From assembly GCA_003550305.1 (NCBI GenBank), contig QKYT01000284.1, forward strand, positions 11,629 to 75,628: DNA of 64,000 nucleotides, written 5' to 3'. The translations under genes were made by a program, and so were the position numbers. This document shows positions 1-11,859 of the stretch, in pieces. Source of the DNA: Glomus cerebriforme. Its lineage: Eukaryota > Glomeromycota > Glomeromycetes > Glomerales > Glomeraceae. Positions within the stretch are counted from its first letter, which is position 1. Each line of letters starts with the position of its first letter. The notes under the pieces are model-generated. The model was not told where the DNA came from. It worked only from the letters and a program-made list of their open reading frames with translations, and did not search any database.

Positions 1-100
1 CCTGTCGGGATTTTGAGTTTCGGGATTTTGTACCTGTCGGGATTTCGAGTGTCGGGATTTTGGCCTGTCGGGATTTTGAGTTTCGGGATTTTGGACGGCA
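1..100. repeat. minisatellite, about 31-bp unit, cut by window edge
   Basis: About three imperfect copies of a roughly 31-bp unit with the half-unit TCGGGATTTTG repeated twice in each. Copies start near 1, 33 and 64 and differ by single bases. The array continues off the left edge, so its full length is unknown. Confidence 0.8.
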
Positions 101-2253
101 CCCATTGTGACTATAATTTCAAGATAGATTATCGATAAAATAGATAGATAGTAAAGTATAAACCAATTTATATCTCTTATTTGATTTGTGAAAATTTCTC
201 CTGGTTTTCCCAACATTACAAGAATATTATTCCTAATTATATTTATAAATTAGTTGAAAACTTTCTAAAGGTATTTTACCAAATACAATAATCTTGTCAT
301 CTAGAATAGGATCGAAAGATTAAACTTGCAAATATAATTATTAATTAGATTAATATAACCTCACATTATATACTTAGCCTTATTTATCATGGTAGTTGAG
401 AAGGGATTAATAAAATATCATTTAAAAGTAAATATAATAGTCAAATAGCAAGTTTAAAATTTAACAATCAGAAAACATTTTTGTGTGTATATTTCAATTG
501 AATATGGTGCTCAATACTTAATTCAAATAATTTCATTTAGTTACAAAGTAATCAAAGTAATTGTACAAGGATGAAACAGTTAAAACAACTTATTTTATTC
601 TAATCTGATTTTGGACATAAATACAATTAATATTATTATATAATTTTTAGTAATAAATATGGTTAAGAATTTGTAAAAAAAAATGTATCATCTTATAAAA
701 TAATGGGTTTTTTTATGTTACTCATTGGAGGATATAATCACGTATTATATTTTCAGAATCTTAATGTTTATAAATAGAATAGATTCCTTTTTAACAGCAG
801 ATAATATCTATGTAATTATAAATTTCTGAATTACAAATGATAAAAGTGTCATTTGTGAGAAAATAATTTATCATTAAAACCTACTCTATTTATGAATTCT
901 TCTTATTTTTATTAGCCTTGGATAATGTAAAGGTAGAATTTAGTGTTTGATTAGTATAAATAAATCATTTTATTCTTTATAATATGATTTGAAGCACTAG
1001 AGTTAAACATTTACATTTAAACAGATTTTGGTTAGTTTATTTTATAAAATAGCGGTAAAAATTTATTCTATACATTATTTGTATGTATTTTGTTTCATCC
1101 CAATAATCACTTTATTTTGATTTTTAATACTGAAAAATAAAAAATATTAAATAAAATTTGATAAAAAATTGTTTGTTTATTAAAATGAATAAATATTTAC
1201 AAGTATTAAATAAATAAAAAAAAAACTAAAATATATTCATTTAAATTACTGATGGTTACTTTTCGACATATTATGGTAAATCCTTATTACCAATCACTGT
1301 AAATATTTTATCTAAAACGGCAATGGAAAATTCGGTTTCGTAAGTTTTTATTTATTAATTATTTTTGTTTTTCAATTTAAATTTTTTCAAAATTTTTTTC
1401 TTTATTTTAGCAAAAATAACAATAATTATTGTTTTTTTTAAAAAAAAAATAATTTTACATTATATGATCTGGTAATAATAAAATAAATTTGTAATAAAAG
1501 CATCAGGATGATCTCAATTAATAGGAATGTAAACTAAAGGCATTATGCTCCATCGCCCCTACACATCAAAAAATCGCTGATTGAATCCTAAAGAAATATT
1601 ATAATTATTATATAAAAATTTTAATGTTGTCGTCACAGTTATAATGTAATGTCTTTTATCGATCAAATATTGTCCAGCCTAAATTGAATAGGAAAATAAA
1701 TAATAAAATATTATTTTCATTAAGGAAATTTAGAAAAAAATCATTTATAAGCTTTAAGCGAAACCGAAATAAGTTTAAAGTCATTTTTATTGACTCGCTC
1801 CACTATCTAAACTAAAATAGTAAATTGATAATTCCATTAATTTTCATATTGTTCTTTATCTGTTTCTGTTTATCACATTGTAAAACAAGCTTTTTTATTT
1901 TATGAAAAAAAAGGGATTTTCAAAATTCAGGTATTACCGGTACAAAAAAAATAAAATAAATTTTGGAAATTATAAAATTGTACAGGTTAAATCCTGAATT
2001 AGCCATCCGGAAATACTTTCTCGTTCACATCATAAAATCAACCTATTTAAAAACGGCAAAAATAGAAATACATGAATGAGATAAACTGATAATCTAATCT
2101 CTGGAAATGATTGCATCACAACATTAGAAAGTGATTTAATACTAAAAATAGAATTATTTATTTGTATTTATATGTTGTATACGTATCTGCGCCATCTGCA
2201 AAAACATTATAAATATGACGATCAATTATTATTCCTTTCAAAATTTTTTCAAA
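101..2253. other. AT-rich non-coding stretch; promoter of the kinase pseudogene at its right end
   Basis: No open frame of note on either strand. The part from about 1620 onward resembles the region upstream of the gene starting at 6986. Both contain CGATCAAATATTGT, a block AATAGGAAAATAA, and near the start codon GCGCCAT followed about 25 nt later by GACGATCAAT. The 1-1600 part is AT-rich filler with poly-A and poly-T runs in which I see no structure. Confidence 0.6.
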
Positions 2254-4270
2254 ATGTTAAAAGTTAATAAGTTATATAAATTTTATAGTGATTGGCTAGA
2301 AAATTCAATTTCTAATGAATATTTTAATAATTACGAAATTTCCGATTTTAAAAATATACAACAAATAGGAGGTGGAAATTTTGGAAAAGTCTAACGTGCT
2401 AATTGGAAAGATACCGATACTATCTTTGCTCTAAAAACGTTTGATGATCATAAATTAACTCTCAAAGATGTTGTCAATGAGGTATGATACGTATATATGA
2501 AACCTTTTTAATTAATAAATTAAGTTGATGTGTATTAAGTTCTTAATAGATAAAATTACATAAACGAGTTGATTTTCATCAAAATATTCTGCGATTTTTT
2601 GGAATTACGAAGAAAGAATCCGGTAAGAATTTTTTTTTTTTGAAAAAAAAAGAAATATCATATATTTAAATTAATTAAATTACTCTTATTCAGAAATTTG
2701 TAAATACTCATTAGTTTTGGAATATGCCGACAGTGGTACATTAAATGATTATTTAAGCGAAAATTTTAATGAACTTGATTGGAGGGATAAATATGAATTA
2801 GCATATCAACTAGCAAGTGCTGTGAAATGTATACATGAATGTGATATTATTCATTGTGATCTGGTAATAATTGATTTTGTAAATTATCATTGTATTCTGC
2901 AAATTATTAGTTAATACTTTCTTTTTTTTTTAGCATGCAAACAACGTACTCATACATCAGAAAAATATCAAATTGGCAGATTTTGGTTTATCAAAAAAAA
3001 TATCTGATGTATCAAGTAATTCTTCAATATTTGGTATAATTCCTTATATTAACCCAAAAAGTTTCAATGATCAAACCAATCAAAACAACAATAATAAAAA
3101 TTACGAATTAAATAAGAAATCTGATGTATACAGTGTTGGAGTACTTATGTGGCAAATTTCAAGTGGTTACAAACCATTTTATACTGAAGAATATGACGTA
3201 AGCTTAGCCTTGGAAATATTAAAAGGAAAAAGAGAAAATATTATTGATGGTACTCCTATCAAGTATAGCAACTTATATACAGGTAAATTATCATTATTTT
3301 TATTCAATGAATTTTTATTAATTTTATTCTATTTACTTATTTTAAACAGGATGTTGGAATTATGAGGAAGGTAAACGTCCAAATATGCAAGAAGTTGTTT
3401 CAACACTTAAAAAAATAATTTTTCCTGAAAAAAATGATGATAAAACCGAAAATTATTTAACAGTAGAAAAAGCAAATTATTTAGAATCAAGTGAAAAAAC
3501 TAGTTTAGGTTTAAATAATGATTTATTGCTAGAAAATATTTCGAATATTATTAATTCTAAAAGTAGTTCAAGTCAAGAATCTATAATAAATTCTAAAAAT
3601 ACATCCTTTAATAATATTGATGAATATCATTGTTATGAAACCGAAGTTAAAGAAAATTCATATTATTTATGCAACATAGCAGCAGAAAAAGGTCATAATA
3701 ACGTGTAATACAATGATGCAAGAGAAGTTGACAAAAATGAGAGAAAAGCATTTGAACTAATTTATTATTACGTTAGTGAAATCTTTATTAAGTTAAATAA
3801 TTTAAATGAAAGTGGATGTATAGAATTTTGCCAACTTAAAATAGCAACAGAAAAAGATATTAATAACAGAAATGAGAGAAAACCGTATGAACCAATTATG
3901 AATTCCCAACTTGGAATTAGAACTGAGATTAATGTTAACAATGACAATGCATTTAAATTGGAAAATAAATATATCAGTATAAATGAAAATAATTTTAGTG
4001 ATAAATATGAAAATGGAAAAGTTGTAGAAAAGGATTTTAAAAAAGATTTTTATTATTCAGAAAAAGTATGCAATATAGCAGCAGGAAAAGATAATAATGA
4101 CAAAAATGAGAAAAAAGCATATAAACCAATTATAAATACTATTCAACTTGGACTTAGAACTGAGATTAACGTTAATTATGAAAAGACAATTGAACCAGAA
4201 AATGAGTAATATTGATGATATAAATCAAAATAATCTTTAGAAAAAGATTTTAAAAAAGCTTTTTATTTTT
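2254..4270 (+). pseudogene. decayed kinase-Sel1 gene, inverted near-copy of the gene at 14677-18778
   Basis: Five exons can still be traced (about 2254-2481, 2550-2622, 2694-2863, 2934-3282, 3350 onward), with the same splice sites as the minus-strand gene at 14677-18778. Kinase motifs are visible: GGGNFGKV glycine loop, FALKTF lysine, IIHCDL catalytic loop (Arg of HRD is Cys), ADFGLSK. The frame is broken by TAA at 2392-2394, where the other copy has TAT (Tyr) just after the glycine loop. A second TAA at 3706-3708 replaces a Gln codon in the Sel1 part, and there are further breaks and internal deletions before homology stops near 4270. Introns are almost unchanged between the copies (intron 1: 2 differences in about 68 nt), so the duplication or a conversion event is recent. 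Assembly error at each stop is possible but unlikely given several independent breaks. Confidence 0.85.
2254..4270 (+). repeat. left arm of a large inverted repeat
   Basis: This arm matches the reverse complement of about 15.4-18.8 kb, including introns. The arms are separated by roughly 11 kb holding two other kinase genes. Homology begins only a few bases before the ATG and ends inside the Sel1 region, so the upstream sequences are not part of the repeat. Confidence 0.75.
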
Positions 4271-6985
4271 TTAATATTGTCATGTACTTTTTCATATTAT
4301 GTATTATACCTTTATCTTTTTTTTATATTTACTGTAACTTTATAAATCATTCCATTGTATGAATAATAAATTGACTTTTAACTATTTGTGCACATAATTA
4401 AAATTTATTATACTGTTTAACAAAAATAGATAATGAAATAATCCCGCGTTTTTAGCTACAAATCACGTTTTATTTATTTATTTTCAATTTTCCGGTAAAC
4501 TGACAACCTGACAACTCGACAACCCGGTAAGTTCTCAGCAAATTGAATTTTCTGTAAAGTTAACGAATGATTTCTTTTTCGATAATCCAACGTATTGTTC
4601 ATCAAAAAGGTGAAAGAGTATACCAAAATAATTTATAGTGTGAAAAAGTGACTGAGTACAATTATCGATATCAATATGAAATATTCATCATTTGCTTCAA
4701 AATACTTTTAAAAATGTCTTCTTTTCTCACCGTCAACGAATATGAAGAAATAATTTATGATTATAAAAACCTTTATGATACATAACTTTATGCAAATGAA
4801 AAAAAATTTTATATTTGTTCCTTCATATTAAAAAACAATTAAATTTTATTTTTACGAAAAATATTCAAAAAAAAGTATGAATATTTAATTCTAAATTTAA
4901 ATACCTCGTAAGGTATATTTTTTTTTTTTTTTTTAAGAATTTCAAGATAAATTTTTTTTTTTGTAATTAAAATTCATCATTATTTCCATTGTAAATAATA
5001 ATTAACGAAGATCCAAAGATACCGTGTTTCTGATATGGTTAATCCATTTGTTAATAACCCGTTGATGCTGTCCATCCCATTTTAATAAATGTTTCCGAAT
5101 GATATTTTCATTCATAATAAATCATTTTGTTTTATAAAACATAATCTTTTGAAAGAATTATTGTTTAACAATTTAATAACATAGTTTTAATATACTATGG
5201 TACCAAATAATCAGGCTTCTGATTTTCATGAATAAACAACAAATCATTTTATAAAAGCGAGAATTGGAATGGAAGCCTTTGCCACTTATTATTATTGTAA
5301 GTCAATTATATTATAAAATGCAAAATTTCTAATAAAGTTCACACGTGGAGCTATATATTATTTAAACTCATTTTTAAATCTAATTTACTAAAGCTAATTT
5401 ATGGTTATCTTTAAATATCTTGGCAGTAACGATATAAAATTTTCATTCACTTACTAAAATAACTATAAATCGATCAATCCAATTACTTATATTGTATTTA
5501 ATCGGGTATGTGCCTTATTGATTACCAATTTTTGTTTAAAGAAGTTATATTCGTTGCACCAACTGCTTTTAACATAGTTTTCCATGCTCCTAATTCACGT
5601 TCACTAAATAAATAAACGATATTATTTTATTTTTCGTTTATAATCTTTTAAGGTATCACCACAAACAATAATCGTTGAATGCGCATTCCGGTTCTCAGAA
5701 GCATCAACCAATGAACCATTATACATTAAAATCATCTTTCATGTACAATAGATCTTGGCATCTTGCATTTCCACCTCTAAGTCTCCACATGTTTTTTATA
5801 CATGAGCCATTTTTGTATATTCCAGTATATTTTCTGCATCTAGTACACTATAATACTAATAATAAAATGATACTAGACAGATTTATTTTATAAAATATTC
5901 ACGTGTAGTCGATCATGTGCTTAATCGATCAATTATTGGTCCAGACTATGTGTAATACAGCCCGCACTATAAAAGATTATATGATCTTAGTCGTGTCAAT
6001 TCGATCCGGATCACCGGACTATTAATAAAAGAATGTTCTATGTACAGAAAATATACTGAAATATACAAAAAAAACCTTATGAGCCCTTTTTGCATGTTTT
6101 CTAATTATTTTCTGTATATATTTTATGTATCTTTTCTTTTTTTAATAGGGGGATGTAAAGTAAAATAAATTTGTGGTCAACTTCGACCCTTTATTTGGTT
6201 TATTACCTGACTGTACTCAAAAGGATCGTCAGACTGGATTTCATAACACGAAATGAAAGTCAATATTTCATTATACTATAAAATGTCTGTTGTCGATCAA
6301 ATATTGTGTGTCATCAGCCAAAAATTAGTTAAGACCTAAACTGAAATAGGAAAATAATTTGTTCATAAGGCGGAACCTAATAAATTGAGAATTCCATTAT
6401 TAAAACAAATATTGTTCTTAACTGTTCTATTATATATTAATTGATAAAAAGTATAAAGTTACAAAGAAAAAAAATAATAATAATAAGTATATAACATTGT
6501 TTCTTCACGATTCTTTTAACTTCCTACATAAAATTTTCATTGCAGCAAAACGTAATCATGGATTTAAATTACTTTCTAACTCGACTTTATATAAAAGCTA
6601 CTTTGTTACCCTCAAAAAAATTCAAATTTTGTGAAATTTCTTTTTTAATGATCCTCATTAAAAAGTAAATGTAATATATGTAATATTATTCACATTTATA
6701 AATAAAAAATATATGAATGGAATATTATTTTAGTCTTCTATAAAATGTTCTTTCGAAAAATCTCTGGAAATGAATAATACTTGTACCACAACATTATTAC
6801 AAAAACAGTTATGCTACTTTTTTCGGAGTATATTAAATAATTATTCCATAATGGAAGCTTGTATGGATGTTTCCCGCGGAACTACTGGTTTGTGTAAGTT
6901 GTACACATATTTGACTGCACGGCTGCGCCATATGTTAAAATATAAATATTGACGATCAATAATTTCCTTTCACAAATTGTTTAAA
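4271..6985. other. intergenic with degenerate coding-like fragments; promoter of next kinase
   Basis: No intact gene. On the minus strand, short stretches read like worn coding sequence: near 5010-5100 KHLLKWDGQHQRVINKW, and near 5560-5730 pieces such as MYNGSLVDASENRNAHST and RELGAWKTMLKAVGATN, with stops between them. I do not recognise the family. A short CTGACAAC tandem lies near 4500-4526. From about 6270 the sequence is related to the region upstream of the pseudogene at 2254, which fits a tandem duplication. Confidence 0.45.
6925..6960 (+). promoter_or_regulatory. conserved proximal promoter block of kinase-Sel1 genes
   Basis: CTGCGCCAT, then a TATAAATAT-like box, then GACGATCAAT lie 61 to 26 nt before the ATG at 6986. 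The same elements in the same order occur at 2189-2226, 65 to 28 nt before the ATG of the pseudogene at 2254. Flanking bases differ more than the blocks do. The minus-strand copy at 18778 lacks them. Confidence 0.5.
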
Positions 6986-9900
6986 ATGTTGAACGGATTA
7001 AACTATAATGAATCTAATTCTTATATTGATTGGTTAGAAAAGTCAATTACTGATGAATATTTTAGTAATTATGAATTTTCTGATTTTAAAAGTATAGAAC
7101 CAATAGGAGGTGGCAATTTTGGAAAAGTTTTTCGTGCAAATTGGAAAGATACCCATACCGTCTTTGCTTTGAAATCGTTTGATAATTCTAAATCAACACT
7201 TAAAGAAGTTGTCAATGAGGTAATAATATATATATAGTATATGAATCTTTTATTCAATAAATTAATTTAAATTTAATACGTATTGAGTCCTTTACAGATA
7301 AAATTACATAAACGAGTCGATTTTCATTCAAATATTTTGCGATTTTATGGTATCACAAAAGTAGAATCTGGTAAGAATTGACATATAGGTTTTTAAATTA
7401 ATAAACCCATTTTTAATTATATCATAATTTTGTTCTATTCAGATGTAATTCACCAAAGGAGTAAATATCTATTGGTTTTAGAATATGCCGATGATGGCAC
7501 ATTAGATACTTATTTAAATGAACATTTTAATGAGCTTGTTTGGAATGATAAATATCAATTATCATTTCAATTAGCAAGTGCTGTAGCATGGATACATGAA
7601 TGTAATATTATACATCGTGATCTGGTAATAATTGATTTGTAACGTTAGATTTATTATTATGTCATCGCTTTTATTCTGAAAAGAACTAATTCTTTTTTCT
7701 TTTTAAAAAAAAAAAAAATTATAATTATTTTTTAGCATGCAAATAACATACTTATACATCAGAAAAATGTTAAGTTAGCGGATTTTGGCCTATCAAAAAA
7801 GATCTCTGAAGCATCAAGTAATGCTTCAATATTTGGTGTAATACCTTACACTGATCCAAAGAGTTTAAATAATCGTATAAATTATAAATTAAATAAGAAA
7901 TCTGATGTATTTAGTATTGGAATTCTTATGTGGCAAATTTCAAGTGGACATAAACCATTTTATGCTGAAGATTATGACGTAAAATTAGCTTTGGATATCC
8001 TAAATGGGAGGAGAGAAAAGATTATTGATGATACTCCTATTGATTATAGTAATTTATATACAGGTAAAGTTAGTTGTATTATTTTATATTTAATTTAAAA
8101 TGAAGTTATAAATTTTGTTTATTCATTTATTTTAATCAGAATGTTGGAAATATGACGAAAATAAACGTCCAAATATTCATGAAGTTGTTTTAAAACTTAA
8201 AACAATAATCTCTTCTGAACAAAGTGATATAAAAGATGATGGTTGCCTAATAATTATAAAGAATAAACCTAATTTAGAATCAAATGGATCAATTGAAGAA
8301 ACTGAAAAATTGAATAATGAATTTACAGTATCAGAAAGTTTACCAGCAGATATTGATCACTTTAAAATTATTAATTGCTCAAGTTCAAAATTAAATACGA
8401 TGAATCCTGAAAATACTAGTTCATGGAATTCTTTTTTAAAAAATGATATAAAAGATGATTGCCCAATAATAAGGAATAAACCTAATTTAGAATCAAATGG
8501 ATCAATTGAAGAAACTGAAAAATTGAATGATGAATTTGCGGCATCAGAAAGTTTACCAGCAGATATTGATCACTTTGAAATTATTAGTAATAGCTCAAGT
8601 TCACAATCAAATACGATGGATCCTGAAAATACTAGTTCATGGAATTCATTTTTAAATAATGATGAAAATGCATTCGAATTAATTAAAAAATTATCCGAAG
8701 AGGGTTATTTAGATGCTCAATATCTACTTGGATGTTATTATGACAAAGGAATTGGAACTGAGGGTAATAAAGAAAAAGCATTCGAGACATATGAAGCAGC
8801 TGCAAAAAGAGGACATAACGAAGCGCAATACCGTTTGGGTTTATTATATGAATTAGGTGAAGGTGTTGATAAAAATGAATTAGAAGCATTTAAATTAATC
8901 GAACAATTAGCCGAACAAGAATATGTAGATGCACAATATCAGCTTGGATATTATTATGACAATGGAATTGGAACTGATGTTGATAAAGAAAAAGCATTTG
9001 AGACATATGGAACAGCTGTAGAAAAGGGACATAATGGAGCACAATATAATTTAATAAATTTATTATATGAAATGGGTGATGGAGTTAATAATGAAAGAAA
9101 AGCATTTAGATTGATTAAAGAATTAGCTGGACAAGAACATTTAAATGCTCAATATCTACTTGGATATTATTATGACAAAGGAATCGGAACTGAGGTCAAT
9201 AAAGAAAAAGCATTTGAGACATATGGAGCAGCTGCGGAAGAAGGGCATATTGAAGCCCAATATAATTTAAGCTTATTATATGAATTGATTAATAAAGATG
9301 AAAAAAAGGCTTTTAAATTACTTAATAAATTAGCCAAAAACGAATATTTAGACGCCCAATTTCTGCTTGGGTATTATTATTATAAAGGAATTGGAACGAG
9401 AATCAATAAAGATTGGGCATTTGGGTGTTACGAAATGGTTATAGAAAATAGAAATAGAAGTATTAATTCACAATATAATTTGAGTTTATTATATAGACTA
9501 GGTAAAGGAGTTAGACTAGGTGAAAATAACAATAAGAAGCAAATTAAAAAGTTAGGTTTAATAATATTTACAATATTTTTATTTTTATTACCTATTTTTG
9601 GTAATTATAGAAAAGCAAATGATCTTGAACGAGCTCTTTATTGGCCTAATGAACAAGCAGAGAATAAATATGGAATAACATTATACAAATTAGCTCAATA
9701 TTATATCAAAACTAATTTAAAATATAAGGCATTTGAATATTATAAAGAATCAGCAGAATATGGAAATTTAAATGCTCAGTTTAACCTTGCAACTTGTCAT
9801 TTTTTTGGAATTGGAACTGAAGTTAATAAAGAAAAGGCATTTGTTTTGTACAAAATGGTCGCTGAAAGAGGCCATAATGAAGGACAATACAATTTGGGTT

Positions 9901-10139
9901 TATTATATGAATTAGGTGAAGGTGTTGAGAAGGATGAAGAAAAATCTTTTAAAATAATTAAAAAATTAGACAAAAAAGGATATTTAGATGCTCAATATAG
10001 GCTTGGATATTATTATGAGAAAGGGATTGGAACTGAAATTGATAAAGAAAAGGCACTTGAACAATATAAGATAGCTGCGGAAAATGGAAGCGTAAAGGCT
10101 ATAAAAAATATAGATGATCTAATATCAAATAATGATTAA
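6986..10139 (+). CDS. protein kinase with C-terminal Sel1 repeats and an internal membrane segment
   Basis: Five exons (6986-7219, 7298-7370, 7443-7624, 7736-8063, 8140-10139) give 938 residues in one frame. The kinase domain covers about residues 20-290: GGGNFGKV loop, FALKSF lysine, HRDLHANN catalytic loop, ADFGLSKK, and PYTDPKS in place of APE, as is usual in this fungal family. A linker follows that contains a 71-residue tandem duplication (DNA period 213 bp, from about 8261). Then come about eight to ten Sel1/TPR-like repeats (GxGTxxNKEKAFExY, AAExGHNxAQYNLG), which normally bind protein partners. A hydrophobic stretch [17 protein letters not shown] lies between two Sel1 groups (codons around 9550-9600) and may be a membrane segment. 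This is the intact paralogue of the 14677-18778 gene and its pseudogene. It probably acts as a signalling kinase; substrate unknown. Confidence 0.85.
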
Positions 10140-11859
10140 TAAATTATTCAGAATATAAAAAGAAATACGCCATAGAAATGAATTCAGCTTAGCCAATATC
10201 TGCTATCGCATATATCAAGCAAATGGAAATTTGGCCAACAGTACTATACTAATCAAAATTTCTTAGGACTCCAAAATGTAATTCCTTTGAGCGGATGCAT
10301 ACAGTTTAATGGAGCCATTTATAGTGAAAAAAATACGTCAAGTTGGCTGGTTCTATTATATATCAGCAGGAAAAACTCGAGATATCGTATTTTAAGATTT
10401 TCCCGGTTGAATGTTTCTTTATATATGACAATAGCCTCGGTGTTTCGATAAAAGCAAACGGAGAAATTTTGCTTCGGAAATTGCCTACGGTGTTAATCGT
10501 GAAGTTAATAGTTGATTTTGTTGCCATCTTAACAAATTAGTAATAACTAAGAACGTAAAAAGGAGGTTAGGATGGTAATTTGCCTCTAGCCAAGGTGGGT
10601 GAGGAGTTATATGTTGGAAATAATTTTGTTTCGAATTAGTTCAGGTGTTAGTTAGTTTCGTTCCGATACGCTGTCTAGAAACTTTATCCAACCAAAAAAA
10701 AAAATATGATTTATGTATATTGTAAATAAAATCTAAATAAAAATAAAATTTGCGAATAAATCAAAATATATAGGAGCGAAGCGAAGCTTTTAACTTTTTA
10801 GACGCAATGAGTAGTAACTCAAGTACAGGTTAACAAATAAAGTGTAACGTAATACTGAATAAAACTCTCATTAAACTCCCTACGGAAGCCGCTGAGTCTT
10901 GATAAAAGAATATGAGGCACGGCCTTTCATATAATTAAAATAGAAAATCTATCCAAGTTAAATTAATTAGAAAAAAAATATATTAATATAAAATCGTTCT
11001 AAATTATCTATTCTATAATTATGTGTATTAAAATCAAAACTATTTCTATGACTTATCCAGGATCCGGAATGAAGAAAATTACTTGATGCTCAAATGAGCC
11101 ACAAATTAGAAATCGAAAATGGGTGTATTAGCCGATGCAGAGCGACAGAGCGACGAGATATTGACGGTTGAGCGACTGGCGTGTCGTGTTTGCGACTTTA
11201 CATTTTTTGCGTTCAATTTACGTTTTTTTGAAATGAAATCGTTTAATGTTTAGTATTGAGAACTGTTGCTAGTTCCCAGTTATTATTGGTTAGAAGGCTA
11301 TATAATAAAAACAAATAAAAATCAGATCTTTAAAAAAGAAAACTATCTAAATTCACGTTTCTTTTAAAAAAAGTTGATTTCTATGCTTAGCTGTTAATTA
11401 TCAGTTATTTAAATTTTACAATAATTTGGGATAAAAAAAAATAAATTTATTTATATAATCAACTACTCGGTATATTATACTATATTATACTATTAAATAT
11501 TCTTCCTAATTTATATGGAAAATATACTACAGGAAGCATAAATTTTTTTTTTAAAAATTTTTTTTTTTTGTTATCTTCATTAAAATTATAATTCCGGAAA
11601 AATTTTTTGAATGAAAAAAAAAATACAAATTTAAAAATCTATAAAAGCCTTTACCTTTAAATTCATTATATAAAAAAAAATAAATAAATAAATAAAAATT
11701 ATATAATTTAATAAAAGTCATGTTTTTATAAATAAAGTTATTGTATAAATTAAAATTTTAGCGAAATATCAATTTGTTGAGTTTCTAACAAATAAAATAA
11801 AATTTATTAGTTTTTTTTTTAAAAAAAATGTCTTCTTTTAAACAAAATATTAATTTAAA
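10140..11859. other. intergenic; possible retrotransposon tail debris
   Basis: No convincing gene. The part from 10140 to about 11230 has higher GC than its surroundings and reads like worn mobile-element sequence, including a run of Gs and As near 10770 (GGAGCGAAGCGAAGC) and GAGCGACAGAGCGACGAG near 11140. No domain could be recognised. From 11290 to 11860 it is AT-rich with homopolymers. Confidence 0.35.

Noticed and set aside
10343..10540. Open frame of 65 codons
   Set aside because: No start context, no family features; lies in mobile-element-like debris.
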